A DNA stretch of 64,000 bases from Methanobrevibacter sp. (lineage in GTDB: Archaea > Methanobacteriota > Methanobacteria > Methanobacteriales > Methanobacteriaceae), in NCBI RefSeq assembly GCF_030539875.1, contig NZ_JAUNXI010000006.1:35362-99361 (forward strand). The letters are read 5' to 3'. The notes under the pieces were generated by a model. It searched no databases and was not told the DNA's origin. It saw only the letters and a list, made by a program, of their open reading frames with translations. Positions 45,490 to 55,701 of the stretch are shown here, piece by piece (within the stretch, counting starts at the first letter, position 1; each line of letters opens with the position of its first letter). The position numbers and the translations under genes are program-made.

Positions 45490-45823
45490 ATTTAGCTCTC
45501 CTATTATTTTTCTTTTCCTTTCGATAAGGAATTTTCATTACATGACCGCATTCACCACAAAAAATGTTAACTTCAGAGTTAACTAGCCGGACGGTGCAAT
45601 TGCGACCAAGTGAGAGGAAACTCTTACAATTCCTACAATACCTTCTTCTCCATTTCTCGGGAATTTTAGTATTGTATTTGGTAGACAATTTCAAAGCAAG
45701 TTCTACATAGCGATTAGATCTTTCAGGATGGGTGATGAATTCCATCTCGGCACGATTAAAAAGAATATCCATTCTTTCTTTCGCTATATCAATCATCCAC
45801 TTTGGTCTTTTTCCTCTGCTCAA
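45458..45823 (-). CDS. rnp4: Ribonuclease P protein component 4 (Rpp21)
   Basis: A 121-aa protein subunit of RNase P, which matures tRNA 5' ends. Two zinc-binding pairs, CRNC near residue 62 and CGEC near residue 92, and the helical start RPKWMIDIAKERMDILFNRA are typical. Basic C-terminal tail. Overlaps YhbY by 32 bp and leads the leftward cluster of translation genes. Confidence 0.94.
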   Translation of the reverse strand: MSRGKRPKWMIDIAKERMDILFNRAEMEFITHPERSNRYVELALKLSTKYNTKIPEKWRRRYCRNCKSFLSLGRNCTVRLVNSEVNIFCGECGHVMKIPYRKEKKNNRRAKYESIKKRNDE

Positions 45824-46028
45824 AATATCCTCCCTTTTTTAGTAGGACATAATATTCATGATTGGATTAAAATGATTTGCGCAATTTAAAACAAAAACCA
45901 TAGTTAAAAATAGTAACCTTAGGTTAAGTATGAATATTAAGAATAAATATGTTTATCACTATTTATAAAGGTTATGTATATTTTCAATTTTTAATTTTAA
46001 AAATGATTTTTAAAAAAAAATAGATGGA

Positions 46029-46425
46029 TTAGCTAAATCCATATATTCTCCGTATTCCTTTAATTTTATCAAAATCAGAATCCGCAGTGACTATTTTAGT
46101 AATTCCATGCTTTTGCATTGAAATCAATAGTGCAATCGGCGAAATTAATGCTGAAATTATAAAATCTCTGTAATTCAATAGCTTTTCTATAGTCTTCAGC
46201 AGACAGATAGTCAAAAACATCCATATCCAATAATTCATGAATTATTTCATCAAAATCGCCATAAAAATTATTTACTTTTAAACTATTTAACACTTCAACT
46301 AAAACAGTGATGTTGGTTGCTTTTGTTTCGTTGACCAAAAATGGTTTAATGTTTTTTGAAGATTCATTATATGAATCTCTTTTAATTATTAAACCATTAA
46401 TATAATTTGTATCCAGAAAAATCAT
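46029..46425 (-). pseudogene. VapC-type PIN-domain toxin, frameshifted
   Basis: The first part (from ATG 46425) has the PIN start MIFLDTNYINGLII, the acidic residue in VLVEVLNSL, and YNFSINFADCTI; the end is in another frame as LISMQKHGITKIVTADSDFDKIKGIRRIYGF. Joining them at about 46128 by skipping one base gives a complete ~130-aa PIN nuclease with all four acidic residues. So either one base was gained or the sequence has an error. Its antitoxin gene is 31 bp upstream. If real, the toxin is inactive. Confidence 0.7.
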
Positions 46426-46456
46426 TTAAATCCCCTTGTGGTGTTTGAATTTAAAA

Positions 46457-46696
46457 TTAATCCCCGGCTTCTTCGCCAATACGAATTAAATTATCCAAAA
46501 TATCATCCCCTTCAGGTTTATCATGGTCCAACATATTCCATATCTTCTCATAATCAATCTCATCAGGAACGTCCTCAATTTTTTGCAGATTAACCCAAAG
46601 AGCATCATTAACTACATCCTCAACAGTTCTGCCGGTCAGCTTAACAACAATATTAACCTTTTCCATCACCTTGTCTTCTAAATTCACCATAGTCAT
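46457..46696 (-). CDS. VapB-like antitoxin
   Basis: A 79-aa acidic protein (MTMVNLEDKVMEKVNIVVKL start, TGRTVEDVVNDALWVNLQKI, acidic tail) placed just before a PIN-domain gene, which is the standard VapBC order. It should bind DNA and neutralise the toxin, with autoregulation of the pair. GGAG lies 8 bases before ATG 46696. About 290 bp of gene-free AT-rich sequence follow upstream. Confidence 0.7.
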   Translation of the reverse strand: MTMVNLEDKVMEKVNIVVKLTGRTVEDVVNDALWVNLQKIEDVPDEIDYEKIWNMLDHDKPEGDDILDNLIRIGEEAGD

Positions 46697-46982
46697 AATA
46701 TCAGCTCCATATTAAACAATGAAATTTAACCTAATCAAACGTTGCCGTAATTTTAATCGAAATCTTCAGTTTATCATAATCTCATTATCGCTCCAAATTA
46801 TTTTAAACAGTAACTAGCCAGTAATGTTGATATAATATCTAACCTCGATAGCATATAAATATTTTCAAACTACACAAAAGCATAGCCCATTATTTTAAAA
46901 AACAGTAAAAATTAGAATGAATTAATAAAATTGAAGCCATTTAATTAAATTGTTTTAAGACGAAAAAATTGATATGAAAAGA

Positions 46983-47528
46983 TTAAGAGTTTGAAATTAA
47001 CCAGTCCATAAAATCAATTTCACCAGCCGGAAAAACAATTTCGCCATCAATTACATCAGAAATTATACTGACAGCCTTTTCAAGTGATAAATTGCCTACA
47101 TCAATCTCGGAAATCTTGTCTTCGTATTCGCCATATGCTTCAGCAGTGCAAACGCCCATTGCTTCAGCTTCCAGGTTTTCACGAATTTTAGACTCAGAAT
47201 AATTACGGGATTCAAGTCTAGGACGTAAAATCTCAGGATGAACCCTTAAAACAATTACCTTATCAGCACCAGAGCATAAATGACTCAGATGGCCTTCAAA
47301 AATAATCAACTCATCGCTTTTAGAAATAATCTCCGAGACTTTCCCATCAAGTGCATCTACATCGATGATTTTATAACCTTTTTCATTGTCAATACCTAAA
47401 ACACAATCATTTTCAATGGCTAGATCATTAATCTTAATCAGTTTGCAGTTTAATTTATCAGCCAATAATTCACTGATGGTTGTTTTACCAGTACATGGAG
47501 TACCAGTTATAAAAATAGCTTTACTCAT
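46983..47528 (-). CDS. Adenylate-kinase-like NMP kinase (AK6/Fap7 type)
   Basis: A 181-aa P-loop kinase: Walker A GTPCTGKTT (residues 9-17), IFEGHLSHL near 75 and VLRVHPEILRPRLESRNYSE lid region, typical of the archaeal AK6/Fap7 group. Fap7 aids late small-subunit ribosome maturation besides its kinase activity. Lies 20 bp after the DRG-type GTPase gene in the same direction. Confidence 0.85.
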   Translation of the reverse strand: MSKAIFITGTPCTGKTTISELLADKLNCKLIKINDLAIENDCVLGIDNEKGYKIIDVDALDGKVSEIISKSDELIIFEGHLSHLCSGADKVIVLRVHPEILRPRLESRNYSESKIRENLEAEAMGVCTAEAYGEYEDKISEIDVGNLSLEKAVSIISDVIDGEIVFPAGEIDFMDWLISNS

Positions 47529-47548
47529 AATATCAAAAAAGAGAAGAA

Positions 47549-48643
47549 TTATTTTTTAAGAATAATTCTCAATACGTCTTCATCCTCAAGTACATGATCA
47601 GGACCTACTTTCTGGCCGGGGAATTTAACGGAAGTTCCCCAAATCTTGGCATGACGGAAATTCCTTACAAATTCACGGTGAAGTTTGCCGCATGCATCAA
47701 GAACAGTAGAACCTTTTTTAATGACCAGCGGATCTTCCATATCTGCTTTCCTGCCCTGAGGCTTTAGATAAACTCTGACAAGGTTAAGATTATCAAATAT
47801 TATGTCTTTTAATTCATCAATATTAGTTTTTTTGTCAGCAGAAATCGGAACGAATTCTGGAATGTACTTTTTAAGCTCTTCAATGTATGAATCGTCAACT
47901 AAATCCACCTTATTGAGTAAAATCAACATTGGAACATAGGATTTATTTCTATCCAAAACATCAATAAATTGGTCCATTGTTACATCATCACGGAAAAGGA
48001 TATCCGCATTATGCATACCATACTCATTAATAATTGACCTGATTGTTTTTTCATCCAAATGAGTAAGCGGACATGTTGAAGAGATTTTGACTCCGCCAAG
48101 TTTTTTTCTCTTAACAGTAACATCAGGAGGCTGTTCGTTTGGTCTGATACCGATACTTCTCAATTCATTTAAAATAACTTTCAAATGTTGAGGATTTAAA
48201 GTGTCTAAAACTACCAAAATCAAATCGGCAGTTCTAGCAACGGATAAGATTTCTTTTCCCCTTCCTTTACCGCTACTTGCTCCGGTAATGATTCCAGGAA
48301 TATCGAAAACCTGGATTTTTGCATTTTTATGTTCCATAACTCCCGGAACAATGTCCAATGTTGTGAATTGATAAGCTCCAACTTTACTTTCAGCATTTGT
48401 AATTTCATTTAAAAGAGTGGATTTTCCAACAGACGGAAATCCTACAAGCACAACAGTGGCATCTCCAGTTTTCTTAACATGAAAACCCTGACCTTTATGG
48501 CCTCCGCTGCTTCTTTGTAAAGATTCCTCTTTTAATTTAGATAATTTAGCTTTAAGCTTACCTATATGATGTGAAGTAGCTTTATTATATGGTGTCTTTT
48601 GTATCTCTTCTTCAATATCTTTTATTTTCTCCTCAATCCCCAT
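47549..48643 (-). CDS. DRG/Rbg-type GTPase (Obg-related) with TGS domain
   Basis: A 364-aa GTPase: N-terminal helical start [21 protein letters not shown]1 [11 protein letters not shown] near 70, G3 DIPGI, G4 NKVDLVD, and a C-terminal TGS domain ([32 protein letters not shown]). This is the archaeal DRG family, which in eukaryotes associates with translating ribosomes. Normal length. It follows the AglB terminator on the minus strand and starts a two-gene unit with the NMP kinase. Confidence 0.93.
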   Translation of the reverse strand: MGIEEKIKDIEEEIQKTPYNKATSHHIGKLKAKLSKLKEESLQRSSGGHKGQGFHVKKTGDATVVLVGFPSVGKSTLLNEITNAESKVGAYQFTTLDIVPGVMEHKNAKIQVFDIPGIITGASSGKGRGKEILSVARTADLILVVLDTLNPQHLKVILNELRSIGIRPNEQPPDVTVKRKKLGGVKISSTCPLTHLDEKTIRSIINEYGMHNADILFRDDVTMDQFIDVLDRNKSYVPMLILLNKVDLVDDSYIEELKKYIPEFVPISADKKTNIDELKDIIFDNLNLVRVYLKPQGRKADMEDPLVIKKGSTVLDACGKLHREFVRNFRHAKIWGTSVKFPGQKVGPDHVLEDEDVLRIILKK

Positions 48644-48660
48644 TAAATCACCATATTAAA

Positions 48661-48695
48661 TAATAAAAAAGAAAGATTAGGAAAATCCTAATCTT
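48661..48695 (-). terminator. Hairpin and T-tract terminator of aglB
   Basis: Perfect 10-bp arms, AAGATTAGGA (48673-48682) and TCCTAATCTT (48686-48695), with a 3-base loop, followed on the minus strand by TCTTTTTTATTA (48661-48672). It lies 11 bp after the aglB stop at 48706: a classical intrinsic-terminator shape, uncommon in archaea. Confidence 0.7.
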
Positions 48696-48705
48696 ATAAA
48701 ACTAG

Positions 48706-51393
48706 CTAAGATTCGGCAGCTGTTTTATTAAAGTTTACTTTAAACAACATTACTCCGCTATCTGCGTGAACATTTTCAAATATGTCCTGGCCAGCTCCAC
48801 CTAAAAGGAACAACCTAGTAAACATTGAATCCCTCAATTCATTGTTCATTAAGATTGGTGTGTACTGATTTTTATCACCAATCAGCATAAGTGTGTAGTT
48901 GGCATCCTTGACATTTCCAACAGATTCGTTTTTCACAACATATCCGTCTTCAATAACAATCAGGTGTGAAATGTTGAGCGGATTGTATGGAGTGTCGTTT
49001 ACCATAATCTGTTTACCGCTATCACTGTATAATGCTTCAGTATATGCAGTAGTTGAGTTGTTGCCGGAACCTCTTGTAATTACCGCATTTATATTCATGC
49101 CCTGATCATCAAGTAATGATATCTTGCCGGATGAGCCCGGTTTAACTGTTACCTGCTGGTCAGGAATATAATAGTTATAATTTTCAGAACTTTGGTTTTT
49201 AAAGTTCCATGCACCGAAGTAAGACCACCAGCCGGCTTTTTGAAGCATATCCGCAGATGCGACAAATATTACTGGACGCGGATTTTTAGGGTGAGTATAT
49301 TGAACCACTTCTTTTGCCTGAGCACCGGTTAAGTGATATTTGGTTTTTAATGTTTTTTGAGCATCACCTGCGGTTTTCGGCAGAATATCAATTAAAATAT
49401 CAGTTGATTTACCTGAATCTCCAGTGATATTCATTAATAAATCAAGCGCACTGCTGCCTGTTGTATCAAGCATCCTAAATATCCCTGCAGACAATTCCAG
49501 ATTATCGGTAGTCATCGCCTTACCCAGCCAGAATGCACGGTCCCCTGACTGTGAACCTCCATCGAATGTTACTTGTCTGTCAGCAGCAATCTCAAAGAGG
49601 TAACCGAAGTCCCACCAGGATGTGATTACGGTATCTTCAGGCTGAGTTTCATTAATCCAGGTCATTGAATTCCACATAGGATCGCTTGTACCTGGAACAA
49701 CAGTATTGGAAGTCAAAAAAGCACCGCAAACACATGGAGTTGCAAGAGCAACTACAATAGCTATTACTGCAATAGTTTTCTTAATTGGAACTTCACTTCC
49801 AGTAGTTGCCTTTGGTTTAAGTCCGTAAATTGATGCTGCACCTGCAGCAATAATGATAACAAACAGTGCGATTCCCATAATAGTATTGATTGTAGCCAGC
49901 GGAACTGCAGCAAATATAGCTGCAACAGATATGATTGCAAGCAATATCCTATCATCATTAATTCTGTTTTTAATATATCCTTTTGCAATATCTATGAAAA
50001 TACCGGTCAAAAGTGCAAATGGCAATACTAAAGTAGTAATGAACCTTGAACCTTTTGTAACGGCAAGTGCTGTTAATACTGCCCATACGACAAATAAAGT
50101 GCCGTAAAGGACAGTCAGTTTTTTATCATACAAAACATCGGATACTGATTCCAAATTAATTTTAGTTAAATCGAATTTTAATTTGCGGCTGTCATCAAGT
50201 TTTTTAGCTGAAGATATTCTGTCGGCTTTAGGAGGTTTGGTTGTAGCAGTTGATTCTGCAGAAAAACCTCTGAGTCTGAACATGTTTTTTACAAACAGGT
50301 ACAATACAGTCAAACCTGCAAATAAAACAGCAATACCACCAATACCGTTTACGGCACCTGCAGTATTAGCTAAAAACATTGAATTCAAACCGCTTCCAAG
50401 CATGGATGGAATTTGCAGTTCTGCAACAGAAACGAGAACGTTAGGAAAACCGCCAACAACTCTAGATGCAGATTGCAGGGAAAGTAAATTAAGTAAACTT
50501 CCGAATAATCCAAGTACTCCGTCAACGCCTTTGAAAATTGCAAGACCAATAAAACCGATAACTCCTAAAATTACAATTGATTTCAATCCGTTTTGATGGA
50601 TGAACCATTGGAATTTGCTCGGATAGTCATTTTGGTCATCTTCACCCATATTTAAGTAATAACTGACGATTAAGTAAACAATTGAGAATATTCCCATAAG
50701 ACCTATGTAAAATATGTAACCGGTCCATGACTGGGAGAATAAACCAATGGATAAAATTGATAAAACTGCAAATAAAACTTTGTAAAGAATATTTTTCGCC
50801 CGTATACTCTCTATAAAGAAGAATATAAAGAATAATGAGAATATGTAGTAGAACATATCTGTATCGAAAAATCCTGGGAATGTGTGTGCAAAGTAGTTTG
50901 GAGCAAGCACAATAAGTAATGTTGCAACAATCGCACCGAACTCATCAGTCAATCTTCTTGAGAAGATATATGCAGGAATTACAGCTAATGTAGATACAAT
51001 AGCTCCAGCCCAGAACGCTATTTCCTTAACTGAGTAATCTCCAAAGAATTTGTTGGCTACATCATGTAAGAATGATGTTACATATACAATACCCAGCTCA
51101 TAGTCAATCTCATTACCGGTAGGAGCATACCTATGCATATCCCACTCACTACCGTTTATTATTTCATCACCTACATGGCCATGATCAATATAGTCTTCAG
51201 TCAGCCTTAAGTTATAATATGAATCCATTTCACTGAAATAAGGAAGCCCTGAAGAATCAACATAAACATCTTTAGCATCGTCAGAAATAATATTTAAATC
51301 TGCCGCAGGCATTTTAAGTGCAAAAACGACTGCCATCAAGATAAAAATAATTAAAACTGATTTAACTATTGTCATTTTTGTTTCTTTATTCAT
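48706..51393 (-). CDS. aglB: Oligosaccharyltransferase AglB (STT3 family)
   Basis: Transfers lipid-linked glycans to Asn in N-x-S/T sequons of surface proteins. An 895-aa protein with about 13 N-terminal membrane helices, an acidic site in loop 1 (YNLRLTEDYIDHGHVGDE), then a large extracytoplasmic C-terminal domain. The catalytic/peptide-binding WWDFGY lies near residue 590 (coded around 49605-49622). Start ATG 51393 has GAGGG 6 bases before it; ATG 51405 is in frame before that site. The adhesin and surface proteins nearby are rich in N-x-T sites, its likely substrates. Confidence 0.93.
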   Translation of the reverse strand: MNKETKMTIVKSVLIIFILMAVVFALKMPAADLNIISDDAKDVYVDSSGLPYFSEMDSYYNLRLTEDYIDHGHVGDEIINGSEWDMHRYAPTGNEIDYELGIVYVTSFLHDVANKFFGDYSVKEIAFWAGAIVSTLAVIPAYIFSRRLTDEFGAIVATLLIVLAPNYFAHTFPGFFDTDMFYYIFSLFFIFFFIESIRAKNILYKVLFAVLSILSIGLFSQSWTGYIFYIGLMGIFSIVYLIVSYYLNMGEDDQNDYPSKFQWFIHQNGLKSIVILGVIGFIGLAIFKGVDGVLGLFGSLLNLLSLQSASRVVGGFPNVLVSVAELQIPSMLGSGLNSMFLANTAGAVNGIGGIAVLFAGLTVLYLFVKNMFRLRGFSAESTATTKPPKADRISSAKKLDDSRKLKFDLTKINLESVSDVLYDKKLTVLYGTLFVVWAVLTALAVTKGSRFITTLVLPFALLTGIFIDIAKGYIKNRINDDRILLAIISVAAIFAAVPLATINTIMGIALFVIIIAAGAASIYGLKPKATTGSEVPIKKTIAVIAIVVALATPCVCGAFLTSNTVVPGTSDPMWNSMTWINETQPEDTVITSWWDFGYLFEIAADRQVTFDGGSQSGDRAFWLGKAMTTDNLELSAGIFRMLDTTGSSALDLLMNITGDSGKSTDILIDILPKTAGDAQKTLKTKYHLTGAQAKEVVQYTHPKNPRPVIFVASADMLQKAGWWSYFGAWNFKNQSSENYNYYIPDQQVTVKPGSSGKISLLDDQGMNINAVITRGSGNNSTTAYTEALYSDSGKQIMVNDTPYNPLNISHLIVIEDGYVVKNESVGNVKDANYTLMLIGDKNQYTPILMNNELRDSMFTRLFLLGGAGQDIFENVHADSGVMLFKVNFNKTAAES

Positions 51394-51690
51394 TGAAACC
51401 CTCATTTTTATTTTTTAGATAATTGTTTCAAAATTAAAACAATATAATTAATATAATAATTGCTAAATTGCAAATAAAAATATTGAATATAATTAGAAAA
51501 TATTTTTATTAGATTATAACTTTATTTTTTAACATTATTAAGTATTTTGCATATCAAAAAATTTACAAAATTGTCAAATATTTAAAAAATTGTTGAAAAA
51601 TGAATAAGACGGCCTTAAAAATATCCAAAAGAGTTATCAAAAACCATTTAAAATATACACTTGATAAAAAATAAAATATGTTTAAAAAAA

Positions 51691-53850
51691 TTATTTTAGC
51701 CTGTTTTCAAGCTCATCAACAGAACATGTGAATCTGCATTTTGGAAATCCTTTACATCCGATAAATTCACCATAACGGCCGGAACGTTTTAAAAGTGGTT
51801 TTCCGCACTGAGGACATTCCCCAACTTCTTCAGGAACATATTCTTTAGTTTTTTTATCTTTCCCACAATCAGAATCCAGGCATGCGCGCTGGCGAGGCTT
51901 TCCAAATGAGATTATAGGAAGTCCACATTTTTCACAGGTTTTTTTAAGGAAATTAGTTCCCCTTGGAATGGAATAAATTGTAGTGCAATCCGGATAATTA
52001 GAACATCCGACAAAAGAGCTTTTGGTTTTTGGAGAATATCTCTTTACAAGATTGCCTCCGCAGTTAGGACATGTGCCGACAATGTTGCTTTCCTGATAGG
52101 CATCATACAATTTGGAACCTATTTCATTTGAATTTTTAGTAATGTCATCTAGAATAACCTTAACTTCCCTCTCACCTTCGCTTATAATTTCGCCACGGGT
52201 AGAGCTGTTATTGCTAATTCCCTCAAGTTTATTTTCCAAATCCCTGGTAAGCTCTTCAGAAGTCAGATTATTACAATATGTGCTTAAGGTATCAATCATG
52301 TTTTCTCCCAACTGATTTACCTCTATTTGCTGAGTGCCGTTAATGTATTTGCGGTCATAAAGTTTGTCGATAATATCCGCACGGGTCGCCTTGGTACCGA
52401 GCTCTCTTTTTTCAAGCTCTTTGATAAGGGATGCCTGATTATACCTTGCAGGAGGTTTGGTTTCTTTTTCATCGGAAAACAGCTCTAGAACTTTAATTAA
52501 ATCCCCCTGTTTAATATCCGGAAATGATTCATCATCGATTTTTCTGAATGGATAATGTTCCATCCATCCTTTATGAGTAACCCTTCTGCGCTTAAAGCGG
52601 AACATTTCACCTTCAATATCCAATGTGGTTCCCATAGTTTCGAATTTAGCCGCTTCAAAAAATACTGAAATGAACCTATAGACAATAAGCTCATAAATCT
52701 TTTTCTCATCCTTAGACAAACCCTGAGGCAAAATTCCTGTTGGATGAATTGCAGGGTGAGCCGCATCATCCTTTTTACCGTTGTTAGGTTTCAGTTTGGA
52801 TGGAAGTTGATCAATGTGTTTTTTAAACGCAGAGTCATTGCTTAACTGATCAAAAATGGATTTGAAGTCTAAGCTGTCAGGTAATTTTTGTGAAGAGGTG
52901 CGGGGATAAGAAGTGTATCCGGAAGTATAGAGGTTTTGAGCAATTGTTTGTGTCTTTTTAGGTGAGAATCCAAAGACGTTATATGCTTCAGATTGAAGTC
53001 CTCCCAGGTTAAAAGGAACTGGAGGTTTTGTTGTGGAATTGGAGATATTAATCTTATAAACTGCAGCATCTTTTCCTTGGCATTTGTCCATTATCTCTTC
53101 AGCCCTTTTCTTATCAAATATTTTGCCGTCAACATGATTGGCTTCAATATCTCCTTCAATAATGGCTTTGATTAACCAATAAGGTTCAGAAACAAATTCT
53201 TTAATCTCTTTTTCCCTTTCAACTAAAATTGATAAAGTAGGTGTTTGAACACGGCCGGCAGATAACTTTAAAAATCTATGTTTAGCGCTGCTAACAGATT
53301 TCATTAATGCTTTGGAAATGTTAACTCCGAAATAGTAATCAAGGACATGTCTTGCAATACCTGTGTCTACCTGACTCATATCCAACTCAATTCTATTGTC
53401 ATAAGCTTCAAGCAGGTCCTTTTTAGTCAAAGTGGAAAATTTCATACGGGAAATCTTAGCCAGATCATTTTGTCCGCAGGCATACTTTAATGCATTATAA
53501 CCGATTAAAGTTCCTTCAGTATCATAATCACAAGCATGAATATATGAATCTGCGCCTTTTCCAAGTTTTTTAATAGCCCTTACATAATCTTTAGTAAATC
53601 CGCTGCCTTTTTTATTAACCTCATAAGCGGGAGCCCAGTGAAGATCGAAATAGACCTTGTCTTTAGGATTATCGGGAGTAAGTGAATAAAGGTGGCCAAC
53701 AGCAGATACAACAGTTATGTATTTTGAATCCTTTTTAAGTTCCCAGTATTTCACTTTTTTATTATATACCTTCTTTTTAGCACTTGGCGAAAGCGCCTTT
53801 GCAATCTTTTCCGCAGATGTTGGTTTCTCACATACTATTACTTCATGCAT
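51691..53850 (-). CDS. topA: DNA topoisomerase I (type IA)
   Basis: Relaxes negatively supercoiled DNA. A 719-aa protein: Toprim domain with [14 protein letters not shown] and [15 protein letters not shown] (DxD metal site), catalytic tyrosine in [17 protein letters not shown] near residue 315, and three C-terminal zinc ribbons (CPNCGGN...CSNYPDC, CEKCGLP, CPQCGKP...CKGFPKC). The order MptE...TopA-SerB-TBP matches MTH1624-MTH1627. An AT-rich gap of about 285 bp (51406-51690) separates it from aglB. Confidence 0.96.
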   Translation of the reverse strand: MHEVIVCEKPTSAEKIAKALSPSAKKKVYNKKVKYWELKKDSKYITVVSAVGHLYSLTPDNPKDKVYFDLHWAPAYEVNKKGSGFTKDYVRAIKKLGKGADSYIHACDYDTEGTLIGYNALKYACGQNDLAKISRMKFSTLTKKDLLEAYDNRIELDMSQVDTGIARHVLDYYFGVNISKALMKSVSSAKHRFLKLSAGRVQTPTLSILVEREKEIKEFVSEPYWLIKAIIEGDIEANHVDGKIFDKKRAEEIMDKCQGKDAAVYKINISNSTTKPPVPFNLGGLQSEAYNVFGFSPKKTQTIAQNLYTSGYTSYPRTSSQKLPDSLDFKSIFDQLSNDSAFKKHIDQLPSKLKPNNGKKDDAAHPAIHPTGILPQGLSKDEKKIYELIVYRFISVFFEAAKFETMGTTLDIEGEMFRFKRRRVTHKGWMEHYPFRKIDDESFPDIKQGDLIKVLELFSDEKETKPPARYNQASLIKELEKRELGTKATRADIIDKLYDRKYINGTQQIEVNQLGENMIDTLSTYCNNLTSEELTRDLENKLEGISNNSSTRGEIISEGEREVKVILDDITKNSNEIGSKLYDAYQESNIVGTCPNCGGNLVKRYSPKTKSSFVGCSNYPDCTTIYSIPRGTNFLKKTCEKCGLPIISFGKPRQRACLDSDCGKDKKTKEYVPEEVGECPQCGKPLLKRSGRYGEFIGCKGFPKCRFTCSVDELENRLK

Positions 53851-53955
53851 TCTATACTACCCTCTCACTAAAAAACATACTGAATATAATATAAATAAAT
53901 ATGTTATATAAAAATATTTTGAAAAAAAAGTTGCAGTTAAAATTTAAAAAAAAAG

Positions 53956-54102
53956 TTATAATTCTTCGTTGTAAAATCTGTAAAAATCAGCACAGAAATC
54001 ACAAATCGGGTATTTGCCATTGCGGTAATATGCAAGGTCTGCCTTATTCATGTCAAATTCTTTACCACAAATAAAACATGTTTCGATTTTTTCTTCTGTC
54101 AT
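53956..54102 (-). CDS. Small zinc-ribbon protein
   Basis: A 48-aa protein with two CxxC pairs, CFICGKEFDMNK and YPICDFCADFYRFY, which form a rubredoxin-like or zinc-ribbon site. I find no precise family. The cysteine spacing, sensible codons and position just downstream of SerB support a gene; ATG 54102 is preceded by a weak GGTT. It lies between topA (start 53850) and serB (stop 54145), all leftward. Confidence 0.6.
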   Translation of the reverse strand: MTEEKIETCFICGKEFDMNKADLAYYRNGKYPICDFCADFYRFYNEEL

Positions 54103-54118
54103 AGTAAAACCATTGAAA

Positions 54119-54153
54119 ATAAAAAAAGAAATAGGTTAGAAAGCTTAACCTAT
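54119..54153 (-). terminator. Hairpin and T-tract terminator overlapping the serB stop
   Basis: ATAGGTTA (54131-54138) and TAACCTAT (54146-54153) with a 7-base loop, followed on the minus strand by a run with seven T's (54119-54130). The stop codon of serB (54145-54147) lies inside the hairpin. Confidence 0.6.
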
Positions 54154-55689
54154 ATTGTATTTTTGTAAGAGTAAAATCTCTTCAGTAGAGACTTTTCCAC
54201 CTTGTTTGAATTTAGCAAAGATTTCTTCAGCTCTTTCTTTTTCTTCGCGGTTTTTATTAAATCCGCCAGACTGTTTGTTATCAGATTTTCTCTTTTTAGG
54301 TCTGCTGGAACCTAATTTTTTGTTGATAACATGAATATCGCTTAAGATTGCTTTGAATTCTTCATGTTTAGCGGAAGCGTTTTTACGTGCTTCGATGAAT
54401 TTTTTGTGAGCTTCATCAGCTGCGGTTCTGATATCATCAGTTTTTCTGAAGTAGATAAGCATTTCTTCATGAGCCGCTTGAGCCTGTTCAGATAAAGCGA
54501 TAACTTTTTCGTGTTCTTCCTCAGATACTTTTTTAAGTTCGTGAGCTTCGTCTTTAACTGATTCATCTTCATGAATTTTCATTAACTCTTTTCTGAGATC
54601 GTTTGCATTTTTAACAAGCTGATTTTCTTTTTTAATGTCTAAAACGCGAGTTTCAATGATTTTATCAATCTTTTTGATTTCATTTTCTATTTTGATTTTA
54701 TCACGTTTACCGGAAGACCATTCTAAACTTTTAATTTTGTTGTTAGCATCATTACGTGCTTTTTTAGCAGCTTCAACAGCTTTGTTAATTTCATTACGTT
54801 CATTTCTGAACTCAATAGCTTTGTTTAAGTTTTCTTTTAAAGATGCATTTAATTCATCTCTAATTTTACGTTGTTCTTTAGCTATTTTGTTGAAATTTTC
54901 CCTTTCTTCAGCAACTTTGGAGATTTCAGCTTCTTTTTCATCTTTTTGTTTTCTTACACCAGCAATAGTGTCGGCAAGAACAAAATCAGATTTAGGGACA
55001 GCTTTTTCTTTTTTATCTTCAGCTTCGTTTTCTACAGTTTCAGTTTCAGCATCAGTGGTTAATTGATTAAGGATTTCATCTAAGACTTTGCATAAGTCTT
55101 TTTCTTCTATTACAACATCAGCAATTTCTTTTACAGAATCTTTTGCATTGAATGCAATTCCGCAACCTGCTGACTCGATCATGGAAATGTCGTTAGCGCC
55201 ATCTCCAACAGCAATTACTTCATCAAAAGTAATGCCTGCTTTTTCAACGTGGTCTTTTAATACGTCTAATTTAGAACCGGATACTAAAGGACCAGTCACT
55301 TCACCAGTTAATTTACCATCTTCGACTGTGAAACTGTTGGTATAAACGGTTTCAACTCCGATTTTATCTTTAATTTTGTCAGCCACTACATCAAAACTAC
55401 CACTAATGATAGCTACATCTACATCTTTTTCTTTTAAAGCTTTGATGGTTTCGCTAGCTCCAGACATTAACGGAAGTTCGTCAGCAACTTTTTCGATATC
55501 TTCAATAGAAGTACCTTCAAGAAGTTGAACTCTATCTTTAATAGAAGTTTCAAAGTCAATTTCCCCTTGCATAGCTTTTTCAGTAATTGCAGCTATGTCT
55601 TCTTCAACATTTGCTATCTTTCCTATCTCATCTATCGCTTCACCATCAATAATAACGTTATCTAAGTCAAATACTACAAGTTTAATCAA
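54145..55689 (-). CDS. serB: SerB-like phosphoserine phosphatase with long coiled-coil tail
   Basis: Residues 1-~210 are a HAD-family phosphatase: FDLDNVIID (nucleophile Asp, the acid Asp two residues later), AIISGSF, KLTGEVTGP, and VGDGANDISMIESAG, the SerB layout. Residues ~225-515 are a charged coiled coil (KKEKAVPKSDFVLAD, KDEKEAEISKVAEERENFNK ...) not found in bacterial SerB (~220 aa). This resembles a separate archaeal coiled-coil family fused to SerB. Start: TTG 55689 with GGTGGT 4 bases before it; TTG 55701 also in frame. It follows TBP without a gap. Confidence 0.85.
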   Translation of the reverse strand: MIKLVVFDLDNVIIDGEAIDEIGKIANVEEDIAAITEKAMQGEIDFETSIKDRVQLLEGTSIEDIEKVADELPLMSGASETIKALKEKDVDVAIISGSFDVVADKIKDKIGVETVYTNSFTVEDGKLTGEVTGPLVSGSKLDVLKDHVEKAGITFDEVIAVGDGANDISMIESAGCGIAFNAKDSVKEIADVVIEEKDLCKVLDEILNQLTTDAETETVENEAEDKKEKAVPKSDFVLADTIAGVRKQKDEKEAEISKVAEERENFNKIAKEQRKIRDELNASLKENLNKAIEFRNERNEINKAVEAAKKARNDANNKIKSLEWSSGKRDKIKIENEIKKIDKIIETRVLDIKKENQLVKNANDLRKELMKIHEDESVKDEAHELKKVSEEEHEKVIALSEQAQAAHEEMLIYFRKTDDIRTAADEAHKKFIEARKNASAKHEEFKAILSDIHVINKKLGSSRPKKRKSDNKQSGGFNKNREEKERAEEIFAKFKQGGKVSTEEILLLQKYNIG

Positions 55690-55701
55690 TAATACCACCA
55701 A

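Noticed and set aside
46029..46238. Separate 69-aa gene downstream of the PIN toxin
   Set aside because: It is the missing C-terminal half of the frameshifted VapC (KIVTADSDFDKIKG is the end of a PIN domain).
54635..55066. 143-aa plus-strand frame opposite serB
   Set aside because: Antisense shadow of the repetitive coiled coil.
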